Shown one piece after another: positions 11,320 through 24,700 of a DNA stretch of 64,000 bases. Below the pieces are notes generated by a model. That model had not been told where the DNA came from and ran no database searches. It saw only the letters and a list, made by a program, of their open reading frames with translations. Source of the DNA: Polytrichum commune. Taxonomy: Eukaryota; Streptophyta; Polytrichopsida; Polytrichales; Polytrichaceae. The stretch spans positions 16,076,527-16,140,526 of the forward strand of contig OX485808.1 in NCBI GenBank assembly GCA_950295325.1. Reading direction: 5' to 3'. Within the stretch, counting starts at the first letter, position 1. The number at the start of each line of letters is the position of its first letter. The translations under genes were made by a program, and so were the position numbers.

Positions 11320-13114
11320 ATGGCTATCAAAGTGCATGGTGCGTGGTACTCGGTTGCCACCGAGATGGTGTTTGTGACCTTGTTTGAGAAGGAAGTGGAG
11401 TTTGAGCTAGTTGTTGTGGACATCCTCAAAGGAGATCATCGGCAGCCCGAGTACTTAGCTTTACAGGTGAGCTGATTCTTCATGGTGTAACTCCTTGTGT
11501 ATTGGAGCTTAAATCAGATCAGCAGGAAATGACCATGTCAATAATATATAGATTTCTATTCATGGCATTGTTTTGGGTGCTCTGAGCCATATCAATATTA
11601 CGTTTGACAAGAGTGTTCCATGGGATTGGAATTAAAGGCACTTTGAAGCACCCAAAGCCAAGTAAGAGATGTTTTTTTGGCAATTGTGAGCCTTAAGCTT
11701 GAGATATGCTTGTATGTAAGAACTAATAGGAGCCTTCCACTTGATTACACTCCACATATATTCCTAGAATTAATGGAGGACTCCAAATATTGGAGATCTG
11801 TTCCTTGAGTCTGAATAAAATTGGAACGAGCTCACAAGGCTTAATAATGCCATGTTAGATCAATCTAACCTACATATGAGACTTAGTGTATCATCCCAAT
11901 ATTCTCATATATATCTTTCTGTGTTGACCTGTAAACAGCCATTTGGTGTCATTCCAGTTCTACAAGACGAAGATCTGACCTTGTTTGGTGAGTTTTCACT
12001 TCCAATGAATGAAATAGAACCCATGTCATTATACAGTTCTCATTTTTGTTGCATTCCAGCTAAGCAACTCGTGTATATTCTCAAATCTGGAGCACCCAAC
12101 CCTATGCATCTGGCCTAGTGTAAGATCTTGAATTCGTGAACTTAAATTCGAAGGAATCGATGAGAAGGGAAGCATATGCCACATGCACCAAAGTACCAAA
12201 ATCATGGGTAGATTTTTGACTTGTCAAAGAATTGGTATTTATTCTTCATACAAATTTGCAAAGTCCCAGGCCCTCATGAGGTACGTTGCGCAGGCTTGTG
12301 AAGGCAACTGAGCTTCTTGTGTCGGTCATCGTACTCAGAGTGTAAGATTTTAGTTCATGAATTTCATTGAAAGGAGTTGACGAGAAAGGAATGTACGTAC
12401 CAAAGTATCATAAATTGGGGTAGAAGAACTGTCATAAGTTATAACAGTACTAAACGCACGGATAGTTTTCTCTTTTCAAAAGCAGATGTACTAAGTTAGA
12501 TTCAGGTGAACATATTATTCAATTCGGGGCGAAATCACCTCGACATTCTTTGATATGGCCTTGAATTCCAAGTTCTGGGGAACAACGGCATGAAGCTTAG
12601 TAACATTACGATGGTCATTGCAGAGTCCCGGGCAATCATGAGGTATGTTGCCGACAAGTGGGAGAACGAAGGAACTCCGAACCTCCACGGCGCGACACTC
12701 AAGGATCGTGCACAAGTGGAGCAGTGGCTTGAAGTCCAGGGCCAGAACTTCCAGCCGGCCATACTCGCCCTCGTGGTGAACATTCTGTGGAACCCGGCCC
12801 TCTTCGGCAAGCCCACGGATGAGAATGTCGTGAAGGAGATGTCACGAAAACTCGCGCAAGTCTTGGACGTGTACGAGGCCCAGCTCTCGAAGCACAAATA
12901 CTTGGCGGGGGACTCCATTAGCATCGCGGATTTGAGCCACCTCCCTCTCGGGTATTGCTACTTCAACTTGGCCGATCAGCAGGAATTGCTGAGCTCGAGG
13001 CAGCATGTGGCCTCCTGGTGGGCGGACATCTCCAGCCGGCCGTCGTGGACGAAGGTCCTCGAGCACGCCGCGCCGCACCATGAGAAGTGGTTGAGTGCGA
13101 TCTCCTCAGCTTGA
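11320..13114 (+). CDS. Glutathione S-transferase, phi class
   Basis: Three exons: 11320-11466, 11939-11987 and 12624-13114. They join to 687 nt, giving 228 aa. Exon 2 is 49 nt with a split Glu codon, the standard exon layout of plant GSTF genes. Phi GSTs are cytosolic dimers that conjugate glutathione to electrophiles and reduce peroxides. The thioredoxin-like N-terminal domain starts MAIKVHGAWYS, and Ser11 falls at the catalytic serine of the family. The cis-Pro stretch is PFGVIPVLQDEDLTLF, followed by ESRAIMRYVADKW, which binds the glutathione gamma-glutamyl group. The helical C-terminal domain includes WWADISSRPSWTKVLEHA. Oddities are VATEMVF where most members have Arg-Arg/Met-Arg after the Thr, and intron 2, which holds a relic of exon 3 (see 12118-12310). 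The frame is intact; activity is likely but untested. Confidence 0.93.
12118..12640 (+). repeat. Partial tandem duplication of GST intron 2 / exon 3 start
   Basis: Two units begin with 'gtgtaagat' (about 12118 and 12340) and share 'gaa.gga.t.gatgagaa.gga' and 'ccaaagta'. The first unit ends in 'aaagtcccaggccctcatgaggtacgttgc' (12266-12295), which mirrors the start of the real exon 3 (agtcccgggcaatcatgaggtatgttgc, 12624 onward). The relic would encode ESQALMRYVA, then diverges and hits a stop. It is a decayed duplicate exon start inside intron 2. Confidence 0.75.
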
Positions 13115-15715
13115 TAATTAGTAGCCGCACCAACGAACAAAGAAAAGGAAAAAAATAAGCATTGGTATTATTATCGATGTGAATTTGAGCGCGTTGGCCC
13201 TATTCATGTTCAAGAGTGCCCTTGTTACATATAGATAGGATTTACTACCTACCTTGCGGTAGGTGGGCTCTGTTCGATATGCAAATCATCATAACCATGA
13301 TTCCTATCATGCCGCGCTGGCGGCATCACTGGTTGTTGTTGTTTACGTACTATCTGACTTTTGTTTAGTAACCCCTAATTGATACCTAACTGCATACTAG
13401 GATTGAATCGGTCTCATGTGTTCTTGTTATATATGTCCTAGCTCACACTGGTGTTCATCTGTACTATTGGAGTCAAAATGGTCTTGGGCCACTAAACTAA
13501 TTACAAAGCAAACACAACTTGCATCTTAGTCTGTAGCCTTGGTCTAGTTGAATTTGGTGTTTAGAACCCACTCATCAATGTGTATCATGCAAAAAATCTC
13601 TTCATATATATTAATCTTAAACATCCACTAAGTCCCAATGGGACCTTGAAGTCAAGAAAATATGAAGTGAAATTGTTGATGATGACTTCATCTTTAGTCA
13701 TCTCTTAGAACAATGACTTTGCTTGAAATAGTTCAATTCTTTGAATGAGGTGGTTGAAGAGATAAGTTCAAACTAGGGCGCAAATACAACCCAGTATGTA
13801 AAGGAACCCAATGTAGTACAATTCAAGGCAACGATGTCCAATACTTTAAGTCACCATTCCAACACATGATTAGTTCTTTTATCTCTTTCAAACCATGTGG
13901 GACACACCGAAATTATATGTAATGTGGATGAGAAATGAACTACTCCCACAAATTTGGATGTTATTGAGCAAATGTAGATGAAGTCCATCACCCTCAAAAT
14001 TGGAGTCACATGAGGTCAATTTGGGACACATGTGCACTACACTAAATATGAAATTTAATGTCATATGGATTTTATGTCACTATGGTAACTTTTCATAAAA
14101 TGTGTGCAAATATTTTGGATGACGCATTTTATGAATAAGTGAACAAATATTGATATGGATGATGGGTGAATCCCTCCATTGGCCAAAACCCTACCTTCTC
14201 TTGTCATCAACTTGTGATGAAATGTTGTCATGGATAATTGAAATTTAGATGAACATTCACTGGGTAAGTCACAAGAAATTGCAACACTGTAAATCTATAA
14301 TCCCCCAAAAAACTACAAGGAATGACAAATAATGTGGGGTTAACATTCAGTGTTGGTGACAATATACCACGGTTTACAATTAGTATTGAGCAAGACAATT
14401 AGAATTGGTGACACTGAAAATCATATTTAGTTTAGTAATTTTCCATATCCATCGCCTAAGGGAAAACAACCCCACCCAAATCAAACATCATATGTGAAAG
14501 ATAATGGCTCCTACGTTTAATCACATGAATCCACCTCCCAAAACAAGCAATGTCAAACTAACAAAAATCCTATGTGTTAGGAGTATGAAATTTTTATATG
14601 TTATTTTGACCAACATGGTAGTGGGCACCACCCTACAACAGTAAATACCTTCCATTCACATAGACCGCCACCTAGTGGGTCACAAACCCAATCAAAATAT
14701 TAGTTGGCGACACATTTCAGATTGCATGAGCATTTAATGTTCATAGACCTCAATACATGTGAGTCATTTCAGCAGATGCCACCAATTTTTGCAGATGGAT
14801 CGATCCTTTAAAAGCTATGCAGGTCCACCACAAGATCAAAGATGTACTGTACAATAGGGTTTGAAGACCTAGTTTGGAGTTAACATACAAAAGGAAGTTA
14901 TGAAAGATGATGTTTGAATCACATCAGTATAGTTGGAATCATGACAATAATCTGATGTTTTCACATGTATACTTTATAAGTGATGTTAGACCTCTTTGTT
15001 TTTGCTTTTTACACTGAGATACATGCAGAAGATGCAAGCCTCCCTTCTGTCCAATAAGGTATATGGGCCTAAATTGATCACTTATCTTTATCAAACACAT
15101 ATGATTGAGTGGTGTGTGGTTAGGCATGGATCTAAGAATGGAAACCGAAAGACAGGTGTCTAGAAGAGATTGGACATACTCAAATATTGTTAAATATTCT
15201 AGGCTCAATAGTCAACACAATTGGGAAAACCTAACTTCACTTTGATAATGTGCAAGACATTCATATAAGCTCCAGACATTATGAGGAAAATGGCATCAAT
15301 CTCCTACCCCCTCTATCCCATATTGGAACCCACCCCATCAACTCCAAGACCACCACTCCTTGCCGGGTGGCTTTCACTATTAGATCATATCCAAACCTCT
15401 ATGGGCAACAACCTGGGATTGAGGGACCTCATGTTAGTAGATATTTGATGCTAACATAGAAACTCCTTCAGTCTGCAGAGAGCGTAAACCCATCTCCGTC
15501 GAAAGCATGTCAGCCACAATATTTTCAAGAGATCCATAGTATACAGGGTGCTTCAGTAAAAAGTATACATAGAAATCATGCCCTCTGTTGTGTAGCCCTT
15601 TCCTGCACTGCAATGCTGCAAATCCAGAAGCTTACCAAGAAATAGCGCTGCCCCTCTCTTGGTACATTGATTACATCTTTGTTACAAAATCTTGAGGTTG
15701 TTGTTACTGATGCAA
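13115..15715. other. Intergenic region between GST and ORC3 (tail-to-tail)
   Basis: GST runs rightward and ORC3 leftward, so this is shared 3' flank. It contains MITE-like copy 2 (14037-14435). The rest is AT-rich with no supported gene. Confidence 0.6.
14037..14435 (+). mobile_element. MITE-like family B, copy 2 (most complete)
   Basis: About 400 bp with ends CTACACTAAATATGAAATTTA... and ...ATATTTAGTTTAG, that is, terminal inverted repeats. An inner 'acactaaat..atttagtgt' motif is itself partly palindromic. Internal sequence is shared with 5623-5977, with the inverted copy 56692-57021 and with 60895-61109. There is no ORF. The CACTA pentamer near the ends hints at a CACTA-type origin, but no 3-bp target duplication could be shown. 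Confidence 0.65.
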
Positions 15716-18700
15716 TCAACCGAAACCAACCCTCTGCGCAAAATCTGGGCGGCCCTTCTTCGGCATGCGAAGCAGACCAGCGATCTGGAGCTCTGTTGCT
15801 GCCCTTGTAAATCGAGCTCTGTAAATTGGGTTAAGTTACACAAGGGGGTTGCATAAAACACGAATTGCTGATTGAAACTGCAATTTGTCAGTCTGCTTAC
15901 CAACTCCTTGCATCTATGTTCACATTCCCATATCTACATCAACAAATCCCATTCAAAAGCATCAAACTCATGTCTAGTGAAAAGAGGATACTGCAAGGTT
16001 GCTGGATCCATAGAAGGCTCCGGTTTCCCTCGTTTGCCCCCCTTTTTCTTTGCAGAAAGTTTTATGGGGCAGCAGATGCTTGAAAATGACTGGTACCAGT
16101 CATGTACATTGATAAGCTCGCTGTGCTCCTGAGAGAGGTGGAACCTGCACGCATTCCAAAATTATGTTAAACTAGTCATGTCTACAGAAACTGACCATAA
16201 CCATCCTTGTAAGTGGACTCATGAGGAATTTGATGGACCATCCGTCCTAGTAAAGCAAGTACGGTAGGCACACCCAAAACCAACATATAACCTAAAACCA
16301 AGACTATGTACCTCAAATGTATGATTGTGGCATATAGTGTTGCTCTTGGGCTCAGTGTTGGTGTTGGGTAGACATACCTTACATCAGAAGTTAATGTCTG
16401 CATATGTATTTCCTACCATCCTTACATATTTTCTATGACCAAGGACAGACTTTAATGTGCCATTCCAGTCATTGTCAGTCAGAAGGATGAAGGTAACTGG
16501 TAAACTAATATTCTAAGGAGTGGACATACGCAAGGGATGTGTCGTGCATCGAGTTTGACAAGGAACCATCAGGATGGCAGCATTGACACTGTAGACGCAG
16601 TTGTGCCCCCAACAAGTCCAGTTGCACCTTTTGACGTGTTGCCCCTGTCATTGCCTGGAAATCAATAAGGTTGTTGTGAGTGGCCACAAAGGGAGGAGAA
16701 AGATTCCTAACCAGATCAACCGGAAAATTTAGGAGGACAAGTCCATGACACTGACATTTACACAGTAAAGAGAGTTGCTCTAGAACTGGTGTATAGGGAA
16801 ATGTGTACCTGCTTCAATGAAGAGACGCACTTGAAACATATAATCTCATGGAACGGCAACATCTCAGTTGGAACAAGGTACTGCCTGCAATTTCAGGACC
16901 ATCCATCATGAAATGAAGTCCCAGTAGAAAGACTAAAAATATTAACAAGTCAATGTCACCTGGAAGTTAACGATATGAAATCATTCAGCACACTTTCAAG
17001 AGGGCCCAAGGATCAGTACAATGAGAGTCATACTCAAATGAATCAATGGTCTCTTTGAACTTCCTGAAAGACAGATAGTCAGCTTTAATTGCAAGTTCCG
17101 AGACAACCACAAAAAACGACAGATGTAAATTGCTAATTCACATATTTGATACTCACAGTGATGTAGGCTACAATGATATGTGCAAATAAGTTGCCCCATG
17201 CTAATTTACAGACATTTAACGCTATTTTGAATAATTGTTACCACAGTATCAAAATACAAGAATTGTTTTTTAACTGTAGCTGCCATACAGATTGATAAAC
17301 AAAGTAATAAGTTATTGTGATCTGATTTAGAGCCAAGGTAATTTGCATAGGTAAAGAGGCAACCTATTCGTGAAGGCAACCTAATTGCACATATCAGTGT
17401 AGTCGTCTTAGTAGAGATGCTATACAAAGTATAAGGTGACTGCACATAGAGGAGACCATATTCTGTGATGCATTTTCATGAATTTTTTAAAAAAACTGAA
17501 CAAGAATAGTGGTGTTAACATGTAGAAGGGTAACTAGCATCCACATTGACTGTACAGCACAGCATATCAGGGATAACTTCAAAGGAAAGGTGCTGACATA
17601 CTTAATTATTCGCTCAAGCAGTTCTGCCACCAGCTCATTCAACGGGTTTATCCCAGCTTTTACAGTTGAACCTAAGGAATTTCGTGATGCCAGCCTGGAT
17701 CAGTACAGGGAAAGTCCAAAACATTATTAACATAGGTGGTAGATGACAAGGAAATTAGACCATGGATCAACTACTTTCATATTATGCTGCATCTGACTTA
17801 TTTTTCGACACACAACCACTACCTAACTAGTGCATGTGCCTTTCCCCAGTCTGAGTGCTTGCCCTAGACAATCAGTTTATTATGAACTCTTGAATCAGAA
17901 TAACACTCATACTAAAATGCAAGTTACTTACTTTTCCTACTTCAAGACATCCCTTCAAGTCACCTTACACATGTCAAAGCAGATTTTCATAGTGTTTCAG
18001 GAAAAGTGTACATACATTCGTAGATCTGAACGGCTCATTGACTGTTGACCTTCGGAGCCTCCCGGACTTGGAGTTCTCATACTGGGAGACTGCAGCAGGT
18101 GCTTCCGAGGGCTTGCCCGCAGACCAACAGCTGGAGGAGTCTTAGCAGGAGACTTCGGAGCTTTTCTTGGGCTTAATCTGCTGGAAGAAACCTGAGGAGT
18201 CTTCTCTGGAGAATTCAAGAGCCTACGCCTTGGACTTCCATGGGGTTTAGTAGTTGAACATGCTTTATCAGGAGATTTCAGTAGCCTGGCAGAGGATCTT
18301 CTTGGGCTTTCTGGAATACTAGAAACAGAGAAAACCTTCTCCGGAGACCTTAAAAGCCTACTTGAACTTCGGAGTGGACTTTGCTGAACATCCCTTACAA
18401 TATCCTGTTCAGAGATCTTTGAGAGTCGTGCTGAGGCCCTTCGTGGACTTTCCGGTAAACTTGACACACCAGATACCTTTTCAGGTGACTTCAAGAGGTC
18501 TTTTGATGCACGCTTTGGGCTTTCTGGCAGACTAGATATAAGAGATCCCTTCTCAGGTGATTTCAAAAGTCGAGTTGATGCTCGTCTTGGGCTTTCTGCA
18601 AGGCCACATGATGGTGCTGCTTTCTCTGGGGACATTATAAGTCTACTTGATTTTCGTCTTGAGTCTTCTAATGGAACTGAAACGGGAGAACTCTTATTGG

Positions 18701-21700
18701 GGGATCTTAAAAGGTAAGAAGGTTCTGTAGGGGGAAATGGCAAAGGTGAAGTTGGATTTTGCTCAGAAGAGGTTCGGAACAGCGGTCGACGAAGTGGGCT
18801 TTTGTTGAGAACTTGGTGATCTGAAGTCCGTGAGGGGTTTGGAACAAATGCAGGTGCCTTGGACCTGCAAGTTGAGGAAGGTGTCAGGGTTTCCCAGTCG
18901 ATTTTATCAGCACTCAGAACCTTTGTGTACACTGAGCAGATATCTGCATGGAGCTGACACCCACGTTTTGCATCCCTGTGAGTATATATACACACACAAT
19001 GAAAAACAGATAATCAATGAATTCACAAATATCTCTTTTAAGGTTATTGTAACAAAGGAACCCCCTAAACAATGATGAGAAACTGTGGAAATCATGGAAA
19101 CAAACAGGAGAATCGAGAAAGGTAATGAGACCATATATGGTCTCCAATAATGCTCCTTCCACATTACCTTGAACCCCTCGTGTACGAGTATATTTTCTTG
19201 ACATTGTTTAGATGAGGTTTCAAGAGTGCCGAACTATTTCTACCAACAGTGAAATTGTTGCAAACCAACTTAAGTAGGCAGATATGGAACTCAAACTTGC
19301 TTTCACCCTTTTCATATGGCACTATAGTGCTTATTCATTTGTTACTAACTTGTTGACAGTAATACCATAACCAGATTTCTACCAAAGCTTGATAAAGTGT
19401 CATGCAATACAAGGAACATTATGATCGAATTTCATTACTTTATCCAAAAATACATAGGCAGTACGAAATTCAACTAGGCACAATCTCATTTATACCCAGA
19501 TCTCACTAGATTTTCAGTGACAAGTCCACAAGATGGATTGGACAATTTGGGTACAGGTCATACTTAATTTACAAAAATGATATTGCCAAAGCGTTTCTTT
19601 GGCCTGCAAGAGAAGGCTGTGCTGAAGAAGAAAAGCAGCGCCAAAGGCACAGCAAGAAGGTAAGAATAAAAAAGGAAATGAATATTCTGTACTAGCAATA
19701 GCATAAATACTATTTGACACTTAAATAGACTTAGACTTGGAAAGCCCAGTTTAGGCCTAGTAGACCTGTAGGGGGGGCTTCAAACAGAGAAGATATGTAA
19801 ACTTCTTCAAAAGCGAGAAAGAAGTTGTATGACTAAAAGAAAACAGAGTGCACAAGCATATTGAGAGCCCCAGGTCATTACCTCGCTGACAGGTGATGTA
19901 ACTTTCTTCCATTCCTCAAGAATACCTCGAAGAACTGGCAGTGTTAGTTCTCTGTTTGGCAAAATACCCCAAACCTATATGTCAGTTATGAAACAAAGAT
20001 GGTCTAGAACTGTTAAAGCTGCAAAGACACCGGTCGCACAAATATGCTACTCTGTAGGAATGTCCTCCATCCTTCACCCAAAGAGAAACACAGGAAAAAA
20101 GAGGAATCAACTATCCTCAAGTTAATCCTTTACTAATCCAAGGCTGTAAGATACCCAGATTGGGTCAATTGAATCATGAGAAGGGTGGAGAAGGGTAAAA
20201 AGTGGGAAGTCCTCAATCAATATCTATTTGAGTTTTATAATAATATAAGCAATGAAACAAAAGTGCAGGTACAGCTTTGAAGGTCATTGGAAGGATTCTG
20301 GATGAAACAACACAACCTAAGCATCTGTCAATGGCAGAATGCTGACTTTGTGTAAACATTTCAGTGAGCATTCAACAATCAATTCAGGCCCAGTTGCAAA
20401 ATTCATGCTGCATGCATCTGTATCCTGCGCATTATTGCACTGACCTGATTTTTGCTTTGAGTTCTTGCCAACCCAGGCTGAGGGGTGCGGTCCTTGGCAG
20501 TGCACTATCCAGCATAGATTCAGCAGGATTATTTGATGCTAGCAGAGGGCGTAGAGCCTCACAGAAAAGGTCTGTGAATCTTAACCCTGACTGCTTCCCT
20601 ACTTCTAAGATGCACTGCTCATTACCAGATCAGCAAAGAAAAGATCTGAATGAGCTCCTTCACAAGATATTGAGATTATTGGAATCAAAAGCTCACCCAA
20701 GAATTATATGCACGGTAAGGTTGGTTAAAAGTAAGACCTATGAGTCCAGACCAGAGCGGCTACATCAAATTGTCGTGAGTTTAGAAGACAAACCCGACCT
20801 ACATTCATCAATCAGCACAGCATTTAACAAAATGAAGATGTAGCCTTGTACAAGGAGACATTCTACAAGTTTTCAGGTGCAGGTACCTGAAGAGCAATAC
20901 TCCACAACTGCTTTTGCTCTCTCAGGGCCCAGAGTTTGCTTGCAATCTGCTTGCTCACATGGTCATCCTCAACACCTGTGCTGTATAGCCAAGGACGACA
21001 TTTATGTATCCAATAACGAACACAGTGTACTTGTCCAAAGAAATGACATTACCAGCCATTTGGATACCCAGCAAAAGGCAAGTCATTTTGGGGGGCGTAG
21101 GGGTTGCTGGAGAGAGGCAAGAATGGTAAATCACATGCAAAAGACTGGCTTGCTATTTCCCCAGAGTACTATAAGATAATGACAAACAAAATCTCAGTCT
21201 GAAATGAAAGCATTGATAATATTGAGCTTAATTTTTTTTATAGAATTCCTTGTGAGCTGCAAACCTTTTGGCCGAAGGAAGACTAGCAGCATACTTTAGC
21301 AGTGTATCTGGCAGTGATGCACACTGCTTTTCTAAATCACCCTACACACAAATGAACAACAGTGAAGAGCTTCAGTGAATAGGAAGCTACATGATATTGC
21401 ATCCACTGTTCAAATCAGAAAATAATTGATTCAGAAACATCATCACAACATTTATACCCAGTCACCATTGATCTAAACAAAAAAATAGGCAGAGTCATGA
21501 CAAGCTGCAGTCAATCCTTTGTTCCAAGGAGGAGCTGAGGAGCTGAGGACTGAGGACTGAGGACTGAGGAGCTGCCACTTGATATTCCCAAATCCGATGC
21601 AAGTACATAAGTGATTTGGAGTAACATAATTGAAAACACAGGAAGAGGACTGCAATAACTTCTGTTATGGTAAACCTCCAGTTAGCAAGTAATAAAAAGC

Positions 21701-24700
21701 CATTAGGTGCAGAGATTACCAGAGATAAGCTCTTTAGGAGCCATTCACTCATGAAACTTAAGGGCTCCCTGCAGAAATGCTCCATGCATGCTACCTGCAG
21801 TCACTACAAGGTGTGTCAGTTATCAGGATGACATTCCAGTTTATGAGATCAAAAGATATCCACAAAGGAGCTAAAATTCAGTGTACTCACACAAAGCCCC
21901 AACAACCTCTACTCTTCCTTAGAGAACCTGTAAATCCTGTCACTTTTGAATCACACACCTTCAGAGACATGATGAAGGACGTTACTGTAAGGTCATGCCT
22001 TGAAAAATTTGTGCAGAGATATTGAGCTACTGCATGACCGATTTCAAAAGCACTGAAGGAATCCATCAGCGCTGCCCTCACAACAAACTCAAGTCGCTCA
22101 AGTGGAGGCTTGATAGTGAAACGATGTGGTATTAATCGAGACAATGCACTGGATGGAAGAAATTTCTGCAAGACGTCGGCAGTGGTTGCTATACCCAACA
22201 CAAGCACAATTGGTATCTCCGCAGCCCATTCACTGCAAAAGTATCAATTCTCAGTTAATTAATGCTGGATGAAAGATGGTAAACCCAATATACAGGGAGA
22301 AACAAAGTCTTAGTGCAAGCCTTCAGTATGCACTCAAACCTCAGAACGTAATCAAGAAATCCTTAAACTCCATCACGGATCACAGCACCTTAACAAAACA
22401 AGAAATTCTGCAAGCACTGTCACGTTGCAGCGCTCCATATTTTCAACAGTGACAACTACAGGGCCACCATGATTTTTTGGTTCTGAATACCAAGCAGCTA
22501 GAATCTCCATGTCTGCTGTCTGCATGCATAGATCCTTGATAATTAGTCACAACTGCAACCCAGACTCTTAAATGGGTACTCCACATTACCACTCATCTGT
22601 GACCAACTTTCATATTAAATGGGACAGGGAAGAACTCTTTCCATGAGCATTTCCAGTAAAAATGTTATTCATGGCATTTAAGATGGTGTGTAAAGGAACC
22701 TCCTGTTTTGAGAATATCAGAACTCGAACTGCACAGGAGACTTCTCCATACAAATTATGACATCTACAAAAGCAATCAGGATTTACATATGATGTTTCTC
22801 TGCAATTCTCAGATCCACCAGAACAGAGATGTAAACTATGGCCTTCCATTTATAAAACAAGCCATCAGATTGCAAATCATTCAACCTAAACTCAAATGGA
22901 ATCTAATGGCTCACAACAGGACTCCCTAATTACCTCTGGATTCATCTGCAGAAACTGCCGCAGCAAGCTGTTGACAGGTACAGCGATTTGAGACTTGCTA
23001 GGAAAATCCCTTGGGAGAAGGCGAGCAACATGGCACTTATGAGATTTCAGATAGGCTGACAGGCCATCAAATGTATCTTGGTGGTCAGATGGATCAACAC
23101 CACCTACACAAGGAAGATGATATGAGAGATAGGAAGGAAAAAAATGATGTAAAAATAACATACTTCCAGAGGTCCTGGGAGTGGAAGCTAAATAGTTCAC
23201 AGAAACTTCAAAAGCAGTGACTTCAAAGACTGACAGTACTAACCTAGCATATGCATGTAACAAGGAATCTATGTGATAAACTACTTGACTGGGTTTAGGG
23301 CAGTAGAATCAACTAATAAGTAAGTGTGAAATGTACTGACCGAGGAAGAGTAATGCAGTGTGTAATTGTTTGTTAAAAGAGCCAATAATGTGGGAACCCT
23401 TGGTGGATGTTGCTGGGCCCGTGGGGTCATCAAGGGGTGAAATTCGAGCAGATCTATACAACTGCTGTTGTGCATCACAGAATTGGCGGTTACAGACCCA
23501 TTGTTTGATTTCTTCAAAGCTGGCCTCATTCAGATCATCAAGTGTAGCCTGAACATAGCACAACAAAGATGAACTTAAACATTTTACTAAAAAGCACAAG
23601 ATACCATCTCCTTACCTCTTGTTTTCAAGTAGGACATGTGAGCTCATCAACAATCGCATGCATGAATACTGCAGTATAATTCCTGGCTTTTGATTCTATA
23701 ACAAATCGACAATTTGTCCATGGTCCTCACAAATCACAAACATAATAGAAACTTCTTCGGATGCAAAAAACTATGATTCAGCTGGAATGCATGCCAAAAT
23801 AAAGGATTACCATCAGGCAGCCACATTAGAAAAGTAACAACATCTACACTCACAGGACTTAAGACCGCCATCTTCCACAATACCACTAGATTAAATTACC
23901 AATTTCTGAAGAGTAGCAATTGGACACACCTACATGACCCTCTCCAACTTCCCCCATAACACATTGAACGTAAAATTATTCGTGGCTTTATTCGATTGCT
24001 GTAATCAAATACTGCACTATTATTGCTGGCTCGTGATTCTAAGACAGATCAACATATTGTCCATGGTCCTCACAAATTACAAGCATCATTGAAACTTTTT
24101 GTCTAGACCAAAAAACTCGGATTCAGATGGAATGTGTGCCAGAATTGAGGATCAAACTCACGGAGTAGCATTAAGAAATCGACATGATATATTGACAACA
24201 TTGCCAATTTCACATTTACTGTGACAAAATCTCACAGGACTTAAGACCATCCTCTTCCACCTAATCAATAGATTAATTTACCAATTTGTGAAGAGTAGCA
24301 ATGTGGACATACCTGTATAAGCCTTTGCAACCTCCCCCATATCACATTGAATGCCTTTTTACGCCACATTGCACAAAGAGGTGGCTCTTCCTGAAGGCAT
24401 GCCGGGAGGCTCGAAGGACCAGACTTCTCATTCTCCTGACTGTTTTCTGCACCTCCTTCTCCACTCTTCCGTGGCTGCCGACCAGGCTTACGAGGAATCT
24501 GATCCAATCTTGCGGGAGGTCCATGCAAGACGTAACAGGCCTGTGGGAACAGGAGATTGTCGCATGAGAGAAAAAAGCCAAATAGGCAATGCGTAGATTA
24601 CAAAATGCACACTGGAGAAAAATTGCGTCTAATAGCTTGTTCGGTAGGGAATGTGACCTGGAGTGATGATTCCTCGGTGTCTCCATTTTCTGCGTTCTCA

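Noticed and set aside
16960-17063. ORC3 called a pseudogene because of a frameshift in exon 14
   Set aside because: An alternative GT donor at 16991 restores frame and leads directly into the conserved MLPFHEIICFK block, so the gene is likely intact.
17997-18995. 332-aa minus-strand frame as an independent gene
   Set aside because: It is ORC3 exon 12 plus flanking intron. Strong acceptor and donor sites and matching phases tie it to the neighbouring ORC3 exons.
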